64,000 bases of DNA, taken from an uncultured Myxococcales bacterium (GTDB lineage: Bacteria > Myxococcota_A > UBA9042 > CAIXZC01). Location: NCBI GenBank assembly GCA_903895725.1, contig CAITUV010000043.1:385298-449297 (forward strand), written 5' to 3'. Below the pieces are notes generated by a model. It saw only the letters and a program-made list of their open reading frames with translations, had not been told where the DNA came from and ran no database searches. This document shows, piece by piece, positions 1 to 9,215 of the stretch. A program made the position numbers and the translations under genes. Position 1 is the stretch's first letter. Each line of letters starts with the position of its first letter.

Positions 1-3000
1 ACCGACGAGGGATTTGCCGATTCGAACATGAACGGGTATGCAGACTGCGTTGAAACGGATGATGACGGTGACGGCCTGCTCGACTACGAGGACAACTGCC
101 CGACCGTTGCCAACCCGGAGCAGGCCGATTTCGACCTGGACGGCGACGGAGATGCCTGCGATCCGGATGACGACGGTGACAAGTCCCCCGACGAGGAGGA
201 CTGCCAGCCGTTCAATCCCGCAGTGTTTCCCGCTGCCACCGAGATCTGCAACGGCGTGGATGACGATTGCACGGGTGAGACCGACGAGGGCCTCGGCAGT
301 ACCTCGTGCGGGCTTGGTGTGTGTCTGCACACCATCGAGAACTGCGCCGGCGGGAAGACGCAGACGTGCGACCCGCTCGAGGGCAAGGGGCTCGAGGAGT
401 GCGACGGGCTGGACAACGACTGCGACGGGATTACCGACAAGGGGTTTGTCGACACGGACTTCGACGGTGCAGCGGATTGTGTCGACGAGGACGACGATGA
501 CGACGGGGTGAAGGACGGCGACGACAACTGTCCGCTCAAGGCCAACCCCGACCAGTTGGACAGCGATGAGGACGGCTACGGTGAGCCGTGCGACTTCGGA
601 TGCTACCTGGCCGACCTGGAGGAGTGGGAGGTCGACTGCGACGGCATCCCGGACGCCCTGGACAACTGTCCGGATGTTGCCAACGAGGATCAGGCCGACG
701 CGGATTCCGACAAGTCGGGCAACGCCTGCGACCTCGATGACGACGGGGACGGCGTGGTCGATGCCAAGGACAACTGCCCGCTGGTTCAGAATCCCGGGCA
801 GGACGATCTCGACAAGGACGGACTGGGCAACCTGTGTGACGGGGACCTCGACGGAGACGGGATCGCCGATGCAGACGACAACTGCCTCACCACGGCCAAC
901 GCGGACCAGTCCGACTTCGACTCGGACGGCCAGGGAGATGCCTGCGATCCGGACGATGACAACGACACGGACGCGGATGTGACGGACTGCGAGCCGTTCA
1001 ATGTCCTGGTGTCGCACGCGGCTCCCGAGGCATGCAACGGGATCGACGATGACTGCGACAAACTGATCGACGAGGCCAATGCCTCCGGCTGCAAGGCGTT
1101 CTATCTCGACCTCGACGGCGACAGCTACGGCGTCCTTAGCCAGCTCAAGTGCCTTTGCCAGGGCGAAGACCTCTACGTGGCCACGGTATTCGGCGACTGC
1201 AAGCCGTTCGAACCCGAGATCAATCCGGGAGCCAAGGAGAAGTGCAACGGCCTGGACGACAACTGCGACCTGGCCGTCGACGAGGGGTTTGGCGACCTGG
1301 ACGGTGACGGCAAGGCGGATTGTGTGGACGATGACGACGATGGGGACGGCGTGGCCGACCTCAAGGATAACTGCCCCGTGCAGTCCAATGCAGACCAGGC
1401 GGACTTCGACAAGGATGGTCTCGGCAATGTCTGTGACCCCGATGACGACGGTGACGGCTCACTCGACGGCGACGACTGTCTGCCCTTCGACAAGGCGTCG
1501 TTCCCCGGGGCCCCGGAAGCGTGCGATGGGCTGGACAACGACTGCAACGGACAGACCGACGAAGGACTCGGGACGACGACCTGCGGCAAGGGGGTCTGTC
1601 TGCACACGGTGGAGAACTGCGTGGGCGGCAAGGTGCAGATCTGCGACGCTCTGCAGGGAGCCTCGGCGGAAGTCTGCGACGCCCTGGACAACGACTGCAA
1701 TGGCAAGACCGATGAGGATTTCGTCCTGGGCCTCAAGTGCGACGTGGGAACGGGAGAGTGCAAGGCCTCCGGCGTTCTTGTCTGCTCGCAGGACAAGCTC
1801 GGAACGGTCTGCAGCGCGGTCGAGGGAAAGCCGACGGATGAGCTGTGCGACGGCCTGGACAACGACTGCAACGGCAAGACCGACGAGATCTTCGTTCTCA
1901 ACGAGATCTGCATCGAGGGGCTCGGGGAATGTCAGAAGACCGGGCTGACCGTCTGCACCGTGGATGGCAAGGGGGTCGAGTGCAATGCCACCGCGGGGCA
2001 ACCGGGGCCCGAGTTCTGTGACAGCAAGGACAATGACTGCAACGGTCTGGTCGATGACGGTCTGGGCACGACCACCTGCGGCCTGGGCGAGTGTGACCAC
2101 ACCATTTCGAACTGTGTCGGAGGAGTCGTGCAGCAGTGCGACCCGAAGCAGGGGGCCGTGGCGGAATCGTGCGACCTCAAGGACAACGACTGCGACGGAG
2201 CAACGGACGAGGCGCTGGGCACGACCACGTGTGGCCAGGGGGAATGCGTGCACACGGTGGACAACTGCGTCAACGGCGTGACCCAGGTGTGCAACCCGCT
2301 CCAGGGGGCCTCGAACGAGACGTGCGACGGCAAGGACAACAACTGCAACGGCATCGTCGACGACGGCCTGGGAACCACTACGTGCGGATCCGGGGTGTGC
2401 GTTCACACAGTCGACAACTGCAAGAACGGCAGCCCGCAGGCGTGCGATCCCGTGGAGGGGGCCTCGAACGAGACGTGCGACGGCAAGGACAATAACTGCA
2501 ACGGCATCGTCGACGACGGGCTTGGAACTACGACGTGTGGTATCGGGGTGTGCGTTCACACGGTGGACAACTGCAAGAACGGCAGCCCGCAGGTTTGCAA
2601 CCCGCTCGAGGGGGCCTCGAACGAGACGTGCGACGGCAAGGACAACAACTGCAACGGTGCAGTTGACGACGGCCTGGGGACTACGACCTGTGGCCTGGGA
2701 ATCTGTCTCCACTCCGTGGATAACTGCAAGAACGGCAGCCCGCAGGTGTGCAATCCGCTCGAGGGGGCCAAGGCCGAGCAGTGCGGGAATTCGCTCGACG
2801 ACGACTGTGACGGCAGCACCGATGAGGGATGCTGGAGTCCGCCCCCCGTCGGCTACAGCGAGACCAGCTATGGAGGCAAGTGGCAGGTCTGCCGTGCAGA
2901 CGCCTCCACGGCGTGGGTGACGGGGGCGTGGGGCGGTACATACAACGCCGTTGCGATCTGCCAGAAGCTGGGCTACACGGACGTGAACGGATGGGGCGGA

Positions 3001-3120
3001 AACTGCGGGACCGTGTGCGGCTACTGCGGCAACGGCAACGAGTACTACGAAGGGAACGGGACGTCCTGCGGTTGGAAGCCCTACCTCTGCAGCACGGTTC
3101 ACTGGCGGTGCTACAAGTAG
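1..3120 (+). CDS. Large secreted repeat protein with MopE-like and thrombospondin-3-like motifs (5' end outside window)
   Basis: The reading frame is open from base 1, so the start and any signal peptide lie upstream; 1,039 residues are visible. About 13 MopE-type putative metal-binding motifs occur ([10 protein letters not shown] followed by TDEG or VDDG). At least six thrombospondin-type-3-like Asp-rich units of the form DNCP-x5-Q-x-D-D-x-D-G are interspersed in the first half. Asp side chains in such repeats usually bind calcium, so a calcium-stiffened extracellular or surface protein is likely. The last 90 residues change to a Gly/Cys/Trp-rich module containing GGKWQVC and AICQKLGY, which faintly resembles an SRCR-type domain. 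The stop overlaps the convergent hydrolase gene by 10 bases. The function is unknown. Confidence 0.85.
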   Translation, partial: TDEGFADSNMNGYADCVETDDDGDGLLDYEDNCPTVANPEQADFDLDGDGDACDPDDDGDKSPDEEDCQPFNPAVFPAATEICNGVDDDCTGETDEGLGSTSCGLGVCLHTIENCAGGKTQTCDPLEGKGLEECDGLDNDCDGITDKGFVDTDFDGAADCVDEDDDDDGVKDGDDNCPLKANPDQLDSDEDGYGEPCDFGCYLADLEEWEVDCDGIPDALDNCPDVANEDQADADSDKSGNACDLDDDGDGVVDAKDNCPLVQNPGQDDLDKDGLGNLCDGDLDGDGIADADDNCLTTANADQSDFDSDGQGDACDPDDDNDTDADVTDCEPFNVLVSHAAPEACNGIDDDCDKLIDEANASGCKAFYLDLDGDSYGVLSQLKCLCQGEDLYVATVFGDCKPFEPEINPGAKEKCNGLDDNCDLAVDEGFGDLDGDGKADCVDDDDDGDGVADLKDNCPVQSNADQADFDKDGLGNVCDPDDDGDGSLDGDDCLPFDKASFPGAPEACDGLDNDCNGQTDEGLGTTTCGKGVCLHTVENCVGGKVQICDALQGASAEVCDALDNDCNGKTDEDFVLGLKCDVGTGECKASGVLVCSQDKLGTVCSAVEGKPTDELCDGLDNDCNGKTDEIFVLNEICIEGLGECQKTGLTVCTVDGKGVECNATAGQPGPEFCDSKDNDCNGLVDDGLGTTTCGLGECDHTISNCVGGVVQQCDPKQGAVAESCDLKDNDCDGATDEALGTTTCGQGECVHTVDNCVNGVTQVCNPLQGASNETCDGKDNNCNGIVDDGLGTTTCGSGVCVHTVDNCKNGSPQACDPVEGASNETCDGKDNNCNGIVDDGLGTTTCGIGVCVHTVDNCKNGSPQVCNPLEGASNETCDGKDNNCNGAVDDGLGTTTCGLGICLHSVDNCKNGSPQVCNPLEGAKAEQCGNSLDDDCDGSTDEGCWSPPPVGYSETSYGGKWQVCRADASTAWVTGAWGGTYNAVAICQKLGYTDVNGWGGNCGTVCGYCGNGNEYYEGNGTSCGWKPYLCSTVHWRCYK
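2215..2826 (+). repeat. Four tandem 153-bp coding repeats
   Basis: Units begin at about 2215, 2368, 2521 and 2674, exactly 153 bases (51 codons) apart. Each encodes LGTTTCG, then HTVDNC or HSVDNC, then a closing MopE-type motif. The middle units are nearly identical in DNA sequence, which points to recent unit duplication or gene conversion. Confidence 0.85.
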
Positions 3121-5252
3121 TCCGGGAGCTCTTCCAAAGGATCGAGGATCTTGCCTGTTCCGGTTTCCAGGGCATTCCGCAGAAACCACGCGGCCTGCCT
3201 GCGCATGCCTTTGCTGATTTCCACGTTCTGACGGGCGGCGAGCAGACAGCCGTGGACTGCGGGGGAGCCGAAGTAGAAGAGGCCGTTTCCGGAGAAGGGA
3301 GCCGCAGCGGTCGGCAGACCCGGGACTTCCTTGGGGCACGGGCAGACGTATGTGAGGTCGAGCGCCCTGGCCATGTCACAAGTGGGCGGGCCGTCGAGCA
3401 GCTCGTCGCCCACCACGGCCTGCATGAAGAGGCCGCGTGACGGGGCAGATCCCCGTAGCAGATACGCGAAACTGATCGGATCCATGTGCTGCAGGAGTGT
3501 CTGGGCACAGACCTTGAGGCTCCAGAGAAGCAACTCGTTGCCTGGAGGCAGCATGGACGTGATCTGGCCCATGGCAAAGGTTGAGATGCCTCCTCCGGCG
3601 ACATTGAGGACCGCAGCGGTGACGCCGGGCTCGACCGCACAGGCGGGGGTTCCGGCCAGACCGCCGAGGGACTCGCCGATGAACCCCAATCCGCTACCAA
3701 CGTCCAGGTCGGGAATGCCGTCCGGGGCACCGAGGGGATAGACGTCCAGGTCGGCCAGCTCCTCGAGGGCCTGGAACAGGCGGAGCTGGTCGGCCTGGGT
3801 CTGGAAGAAGCTCCCTCGCACCTCGGGGATGTTCGCAGTCATGAACTTGCCTTCGTCGGCCAGGTCTCCGTGGCCGATGGCATCGATGGCAGCCAGAGCG
3901 AGCCCCTGCTTGCCGAATTCCTCGGCCAGGTAGGCAATCTGCTCCTTGTAGCCGCTGTGGCCGTGCCCAAGGACCACGACTCGGAACGGCTGCTGGAAGC
4001 CCTTCGGCAGCATGAGCACGAAGCCGATGCGAAGGGTCTCTGCGCCCTTCGGCTTTCCCGAGAGCGCATCCAGAACGTCCTTGTCCTGACCACGAAGGTC
4101 CGGCATGTCGAAGGCTCCCTTGAGCGCCAGAGAGGTGCTGGGGAAAGCCGTGACATCGGTTGGAATACCGGGCAGGTCGGCCGGTGCCATGACGTCAGGC
4201 TGTCCGTCGCCGTCCGGATCGAGGGTCAGGTTGAGCGGGGGGGAATCGGGGCTTCTCAGGTAGGCACGGACCGTCTCGAGCGGCGCCGCCGGCGAGCCGG
4301 TTGTGAACACGGTGGCTGCGGCGAGGTCGCACGCGCACAGCGGAGGGTCCATCGAGGACAGGCAGGTCTTGCAGGGGGCCCGCATCTGCGGGTCCTCGGG
4401 GCCGGTGGACGAGCCCGCTGCCGGTGCGCTGCACGCGAACGGCGCCAGGACTTCCCGTGCCCGCTGGACGCGGTCAGCCGGCGCCGAGGCCGGGATGGTG
4501 CCGCCGCAGCCCATGAGTGCCCGGAAGTGATCGTGCGGCTGCACCGGTACATCCTCTTTGCTCACGAGCCCTCTTGTAACCACGGCCGCATAGCGAGAAG
4601 CAGGCTCGAGTGGAAGGTAGGGCTCGATGATCAGGAGCGTGATTGGGCCGTCAGGCCCCTCGGTCTGCTGGAACGCCACGGTCACCGGGTGGCGCTCGTT
4701 GCAGGTTCCGGCCTGGGAATCCAGCTTCACGAGGAAGACCGGGGAATCGGGCGCGACCGACTGTTCAGCGCTGATCGGCTCATAGGTGGCAGCCGGCCCG
4801 GACAACGCAAAAAGAATGGGCGTCCAGGTCGAAAAACCATCCATGGGGGCCATCAGACCGAGCATCTGCTCAGTCGTGGTCAGAAGGCTCAGCGCCGGGT
4901 CGAGGAGGAGCGTGTTCTCGTCCGTGAGGTCCAGCCGGACACCCGACGGCGACGTGTCTTCCGGCAGCGTGAAGATGTCGGATGGAAAGGGTAGACTCGG
5001 GGTCTTGTCGAAGCCATGCAGGGCGACGGGTGCGCCATCGGGCCGAGGGCCGGGAGGCGCAAATCGGCAGCAGGGAGGCGGATCACCGTCGGAGCTCGAG
5101 TCTGGCAGCGACGTGTCGGGCGAGGCAGCGACATCGGTGGCGGCCAAGTCCGGTGGCACGTGGAGTCCTCCCGAGGAGCCAGTGCAGGCAGCCAGCGCAA
5201 TCAGCGATACCGCGCTGAACAGGGTCGCCCACGTCATCGTTGCACCCCTCAT
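3111..5252 (-). CDS. Lipoprotein with alpha/beta-hydrolase (esterase/lipase-like) domain
   Basis: The 713-residue product starts with a lipoprotein signal peptide ending in the lipobox LAAC, so it is probably anchored in the outer or inner membrane. The second half carries alpha/beta-hydrolase signatures: GHGHSGY, and GESLGG with the likely nucleophile Ser528. An Asp-rich linker ([14 protein letters not shown]) follows the lipobox. Substrate cannot be told. ATG at 5252 is chosen because GAGGT lies six bases before it; ATG at 5237 is also possible and would shorten the signal peptide n-region. A promoter-like sequence lies at 5289-5317. The 3' end overlaps the convergent repeat-protein gene by 10 bases. 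Confidence 0.8.
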   Translation of the reverse strand: MRGATMTWATLFSAVSLIALAACTGSSGGLHVPPDLAATDVAASPDTSLPDSSSDGDPPPCCRFAPPGPRPDGAPVALHGFDKTPSLPFPSDIFTLPEDTSPSGVRLDLTDENTLLLDPALSLLTTTEQMLGLMAPMDGFSTWTPILFALSGPAATYEPISAEQSVAPDSPVFLVKLDSQAGTCNERHPVTVAFQQTEGPDGPITLLIIEPYLPLEPASRYAAVVTRGLVSKEDVPVQPHDHFRALMGCGGTIPASAPADRVQRAREVLAPFACSAPAAGSSTGPEDPQMRAPCKTCLSSMDPPLCACDLAAATVFTTGSPAAPLETVRAYLRSPDSPPLNLTLDPDGDGQPDVMAPADLPGIPTDVTAFPSTSLALKGAFDMPDLRGQDKDVLDALSGKPKGAETLRIGFVLMLPKGFQQPFRVVVLGHGHSGYKEQIAYLAEEFGKQGLALAAIDAIGHGDLADEGKFMTANIPEVRGSFFQTQADQLRLFQALEELADLDVYPLGAPDGIPDLDVGSGLGFIGESLGGLAGTPACAVEPGVTAAVLNVAGGGISTFAMGQITSMLPPGNELLLWSLKVCAQTLLQHMDPISFAYLLRGSAPSRGLFMQAVVGDELLDGPPTCDMARALDLTYVCPCPKEVPGLPTAAAPFSGNGLFYFGSPAVHGCLLAARQNVEISKGMRRQAAWFLRNALETGTGKILDPLEELPDYL

Positions 5253-5288
5253 GATTTGCACCTCGTATGCGGTCTGCAGGCACCACGG

Positions 5289-5317
5289 ATGATAGCGCTG
5301 ACGGAGAGCGGAAGCAA
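5289..5317 (-). promoter_or_regulatory. Sigma-70-like promoter for the esterase-like lipoprotein gene
   Basis: On the minus strand TTGCTT (5317-5312) and TATCAT (5294-5289) are 17 bases apart. The -10 matches the consensus at five of six positions. The start codon at 5252 lies about 37 bases downstream of the -10. Confidence 0.5.
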
Positions 5318-5472
5318 CGCATCTGCCCATCGTCCCCGGCGCTCCGTCCGCACAACTGGCCAACGCACCCGTCCCCGCAACGAACCGTATGCCTCGAGCA
5401 GTGATGTCCTCGATTCCTCGACAGTGGCTCAGAACCGTCGTAAGCTGCCAGCGCACGCAGCGGAGGCACGAC

Positions 5473-6798
5473 ATGGCCGGCAGAGGGTTTCACCTGAAGG
5501 ATGTGTTGACGATCGAGCGCGGGGAGCGCCTGCCGACGCTCCTGCTGTTCCTGTGGTTTCTGCTCACCATAGCGTCCTACTACGTCGTGAGGCCGGTTCG
5601 GAGCACCCTCGTGCTCTTCTCGCTGGGACCGGAGGCGCTTCCGTGGGTGTACATGGGTACTGCGCTGGCCACCGGGCTTGCCGTGTGGGTGTTCGCACGA
5701 TTCTCGAGGGCGAGGAGGTCGCATCTCGTCGGCGGCACGATCGTCGTGCTGCTGCTGACCCTCGTGTTCTGGTGGTGGGCGGCGGGGATGGCCGTGAAGG
5801 CGCGAGCGGCCGGAAGCTCGGCCTGGGACTGGACCTCCCCCCTCTTCTATGTCTGGGTCGACGTCTTCTCGAGCCTTGCCGTGACTGTCTTCTGGATGGT
5901 TGCCAACGATGTGTTCGGGACGGGCGGGGCCAAGCGGACGTTCGGAGTGCTGGCAGCCGCAGGACCCGCTGGCGGATTCCTGGGTGCGTGGCTCGCAGAG
6001 GTGTTGGCCCGTCCCGTAGGCCCGGTGGACCTGGTCCTGGTGGCTGCCGGGCTGTTCGCCGTGGTCCTGCTCCTCTTCCTGGCTCTGGAGAAGGTCACCG
6101 GAGGCAGGTCGGCCGTGCGCTCCGCCGAACCACAGGAGAGGCCGGCTGACCTGCGTAGGCTGAGGGAGGTAGTGCGCACGGTCGCTGGCAATCCTCTCCT
6201 CCTGTTCATCGTGGTGGTGGTGTTCTTCGAGCGGGCAGCCCCCGACTTCGTTGACTGGATTTTCCAGTCGGTGGGGAAGGATGCAATCGATCATCCCACG
6301 GAATGGACCGCGTTCTTCGCTCAGTTCGACAAGTGGCGGGAAGTGGCAGTTCTCGCGGCCACGTTCTTCGTCACCCCGGCGCTGCTGTCCCTGGGGGGCC
6401 CGACCATCGCGATGCTCACCGTCCCGGTCTCCATCGTCCTCTTTGCCGGGGGCTTTGCGGTATGGCCCGTGTTTGCCCTGGCCGTCCTGATGAAGGGATT
6501 TGAAGAGGGGCAGCGTCACGCCTGGTTCAAGGCGGGAAAGGAGCTGACCTACACAGTCACCAGTCGGGACATCATTTACGCGGTGAAGGGGTACATCGAG
6601 GTGTTCCTGTATCGATTCGCGCGAGGCGTGGCCGGGCTGATCCTGTTGTTCCTGACCGCGCTGCTCGGATTCGGCCCGCAGGGGGTGGCTGCTGCCGTTG
6701 CGCCGCTCTGCCTGATTTGGGTCTGGGCCATCATTCGGCTCGGCCGGGAATTCCGGGCCGAAGAGAAGCGGATTGCTCTCTCTCAGAAGTCTGGATGA
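5473..6798 (+). CDS. ATP:ADP-carrier-like (Npt/Tlc family, MFS-type) membrane transporter
   Basis: The 441-residue protein has 10-12 hydrophobic segments. Near the N-terminus it has SYYVVRPVRS followed by LGPEALPWVY, and near the C-terminus RDIIYAVKGYIEVFLYRFARG. These segments resemble the conserved start and the EEKYKAK-x-FIDTVVYRGGD region of the nucleotide-exchange transporters known from plastids and intracellular bacteria, and of their free-living MFS relatives. The substrate is not known; free-living homologues need not carry ATP. The start at 5473 has GGAGG eight bases upstream. The gene is divergent from the lipoprotein gene and convergent with the IPT/TIG gene. Confidence 0.65.
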   Translation: MAGRGFHLKDVLTIERGERLPTLLLFLWFLLTIASYYVVRPVRSTLVLFSLGPEALPWVYMGTALATGLAVWVFARFSRARRSHLVGGTIVVLLLTLVFWWWAAGMAVKARAAGSSAWDWTSPLFYVWVDVFSSLAVTVFWMVANDVFGTGGAKRTFGVLAAAGPAGGFLGAWLAEVLARPVGPVDLVLVAAGLFAVVLLLFLALEKVTGGRSAVRSAEPQERPADLRRLREVVRTVAGNPLLLFIVVVVFFERAAPDFVDWIFQSVGKDAIDHPTEWTAFFAQFDKWREVAVLAATFFVTPALLSLGGPTIAMLTVPVSIVLFAGGFAVWPVFALAVLMKGFEEGQRHAWFKAGKELTYTVTSRDIIYAVKGYIEVFLYRFARGVAGLILLFLTALLGFGPQGVAAAVAPLCLIWVWAIIRLGREFRAEEKRIALSQKSG

Positions 6799-6837
6799 TT
6801 GCAGGAAAACATCGTGATTGGCCGGGGAGCAATGAGG

Positions 6838-7575
6838 CTACTCCTCAGGCGGCGGCACAGGGCAGGCAATTCCCTGGGGAGCGAGCAGGAGGAAAGCGCC
6901 AGCCCGGATGCGCAGGCGGGTATCCCCCTTGCACTCCGTCGTGAGCTTCAGCTTCACGCTCGTGTCGGACCACGAAGTGACCTCGAGAGCCGGCGACTCG
7001 GCGTCGGGAAGAGGAACTGTTGGACGGAAGCCCTCGCCCAGCCAGGACTCCCCCTGTGCGGTACCAAAGCCGTTCCCGGTCACCGCGAATGTGTCCCCCG
7101 GTTCGGCGAGTCCTTGCTGGTAGTTGTTCGGGCCCTTCTCAATCTGAACAGTTCCGATTGAGGGGAGCTTCACCGCTGACTTTGTGACGACTCGTACTTC
7201 GAGCGTTCCGGTGAGCGTCTTGCCTCCAGCAATCACCGCGACCTTACCGGCAACGGCTTCGTCGGGAGCCCGGGCTGAAATGGCATGGTCAGCCCACTCG
7301 ACGACCTCGCACTCCTCTCCACCCAGAGTAACCTTTCCGGCCGCGGTGCCGAAGCCCCTGCCGAGCACCGAGAACTGGGTACCGGATGGAATCGAAGCTG
7401 GCGTCACGTGCGAAACGAACGGGGAGCCGTAGTAGCTCTCAGAGGCTGAGGGCGCCTTGGGGTGCTTGAATCCAGGCGGTGCGGCGTCTCCTTGCTTCGG
7501 GGACAAGGCGAGAAGAGCCGTCGCTGCCAAGGAGAACAGCAGAAGCGCTGCCGCCACTCGTACGTTGGGTGTCAT
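6838..7575 (-). CDS. Secreted protein with two IPT/TIG-like domains
   Basis: The 245-residue product has a cleavable-type signal peptide (hydrophobic VAAALLLFSLAATALLAL). Two Ig-like IPT/TIG-type modules follow. The first begins at PFVSHVTPASIPSGT with GRGFG and the second at GTVQIEKGPNNYQQG with GNGFG. Such folds usually act in adhesion or as spacers in surface proteins. The start has a strong GGAGGTGAG Shine-Dalgarno inside the end of the upstream gene. The gene is the last of a three-gene minus-strand set (13724 to 6838) with gaps of 3 and 11 bases, so the three products probably act together. Confidence 0.7.
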   Translation of the reverse strand: MTPNVRVAAALLLFSLAATALLALSPKQGDAAPPGFKHPKAPSASESYYGSPFVSHVTPASIPSGTQFSVLGRGFGTAAGKVTLGGEECEVVEWADHAISARAPDEAVAGKVAVIAGGKTLTGTLEVRVVTKSAVKLPSIGTVQIEKGPNNYQQGLAEPGDTFAVTGNGFGTAQGESWLGEGFRPTVPLPDAESPALEVTSWSDTSVKLKLTTECKGDTRLRIRAGAFLLLAPQGIACPVPPPEE

Positions 7576-7578
7576 GTC

Positions 7579-9204
7579 TCACCTCCACTGGCGGATGCCG
7601 AAATCGATGGTCGGCACCCCCTTTTCATCCGGCTTCTCCGCCGTCTGGACGTCGGTTGTGAACTTGCTCATGTCCGCACGGCTGATGAGCTCTCCGTCAA
7701 ACCCGTAGATCTCGATGGCCGGGAATTTGTCCACGGCGAAGGCTGAGCAGTCGGGGGACAGTGCGTCGAGGGGGAAGTTCACCTTCCCGATCCACCCATC
7801 GGCCGGGTTGGCAATCAACCCGCTGGCCAGCAGAACATCGCCGAAGCGCCACGATCGGCACAGGACCGTGTCGTGACCCGGCGTGACCGGCTGACACAGG
7901 CCATGGGGCCCGTCCGCGCACTCGTTGTCCAACTCTGCTACCTGCTCCGACGTGCCCTTGGAAAGGTCGATCTCGAACATCACGACTCTGCGGGTTAGGA
8001 AGCCCTCCTTCCCGTCGATCTCAGCGGTCTTCAGGTCGTGCGCTGTGATCAGCAGGGCATCAGGGCGCATCGCTGCGCCGGACACGGTCCATGCCAGGCA
8101 GGAATCCCCCTTGACCGTCAATCCCAGAGAGAGCGAGGTGACGACGTCCTTTCCCTTGGCAACCGAAGCCGCCACGTCGAGGAGGCTTAGATAGGCATGG
8201 TCGCTCCACGAACAGGAATCCGCGGATTGCGGCAGGTACGTACGGTTGAAGACCAGGTACTTGGAATCCTCGCTCCAGTAGGGAGCGGGAAGCTCGGTCG
8301 AAGCAGGCCCCGGATCCAGAGCGGCGCCGAAGCCCAGCTTCAGGCCATCCGGCCCGTCCCCGAGCTCCACGGTCGTGAATGCGCGCGAGGGGATATGGTA
8401 GAACTGGACGCCGAGGTACTGGCGGTCATATGCCTGCCCTTCCGCCGGCTCGCGGTAGTACGCGAGGGCCACCCACTCGGCATTGGGAGAGAACGAGGGA
8501 ACCACATACTGCCTGAACTCCTCTCCCGTTCCGAACGGCAAAGTCCAGTGCCGGTCTTCGAGCTCGAAGAGAGAGACGCTGTCTCCCCCCCAGACGAAGA
8601 AGCAACGACTGTCGGGTCCCCAGACAGGCACCGGGGGGATGTGCGGCCCGCCCGGCTGACCTTTGTGCGTGAGAAAGTGCGACTCGGTGCCCGGCACGAA
8701 AAACTCCCAGTTCTTGGTAATGATGTTCTTGCCCAGGAGCGCCCGGCTGTCCGGTGCAAACACCGCCTGCTCCATGGCAAACAGGAGGATCTTCCACTTC
8801 TCCGAGAACGAGGCTCCGGGGGAAATCAGCGACATCTTGAAGACGTTCTGGTATTCCTCCATCGAGCCCCAGACGAACCGCGTGCCGTCAGGCGACACCT
8901 CGAAGACGTAGCCGGGAACCAGCCACCATTCGCCCAGCCTGGGGATGTGACTGTCGATGAACCACGCCTTCTCCGAGCCGGTCGTGTTGTCCAGGCTGAG
9001 GGGGTAGTAGGTCATGGTCCCTACCGGCCCCGGCGATTCCACCGGATCCACCAGCATGGTACCGTCCGCGCCGGTCAGCGTGTCGGCGCCCCCCTCACCG
9101 TCCGACGAGCCGAAGCATCCGGCAGCAGCCAGGAAGAGGGTGACCGAAAGGGGAACTGCCCACCATGGCAGGCAGATCTTCGAGATTCCCGGCGACATGG
9201 CCAT
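7579..9204 (-). CDS. Lipoprotein with TolB-like beta-propeller repeats
   Basis: The 541-residue product has a lipoprotein signal ending in AAAGC. The body holds repeated blade-like phrases such as FEVSPDGTRFVWG, FAPDSRALL, SFSPNAEWVALAYY and YWSEDSKYLVFN, typical of TolB/WD40-like propellers. No catalytic motif was recognised. ATG 9204 follows GAGGTGAGGTC; an in-frame ATG at 9219 overlapping the previous stop is also possible. It lies 11 bases after the giant propeller protein gene and 3 bases before the IPT/TIG gene, so cotranscription is likely. A role as a surface scaffold or binding protein is an inference. Confidence 0.65.
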   Translation of the reverse strand: MAMSPGISKICLPWWAVPLSVTLFLAAAGCFGSSDGEGGADTLTGADGTMLVDPVESPGPVGTMTYYPLSLDNTTGSEKAWFIDSHIPRLGEWWLVPGYVFEVSPDGTRFVWGSMEEYQNVFKMSLISPGASFSEKWKILLFAMEQAVFAPDSRALLGKNIITKNWEFFVPGTESHFLTHKGQPGGPHIPPVPVWGPDSRCFFVWGGDSVSLFELEDRHWTLPFGTGEEFRQYVVPSFSPNAEWVALAYYREPAEGQAYDRQYLGVQFYHIPSRAFTTVELGDGPDGLKLGFGAALDPGPASTELPAPYWSEDSKYLVFNRTYLPQSADSCSWSDHAYLSLLDVAASVAKGKDVVTSLSLGLTVKGDSCLAWTVSGAAMRPDALLITAHDLKTAEIDGKEGFLTRRVVMFEIDLSKGTSEQVAELDNECADGPHGLCQPVTPGHDTVLCRSWRFGDVLLASGLIANPADGWIGKVNFPLDALSPDCSAFAVDKFPAIEIYGFDGELISRADMSKFTTDVQTAEKPDEKGVPTIDFGIRQWR

Positions 9205-9215
9205 GACCTCACCTC

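Noticed and set aside
1459..3339. Open frame of 626 codons opposite the MopE-like gene
   Set aside because: It arises from the repeated codons of the plus-strand gene and runs past its end without a start signal.
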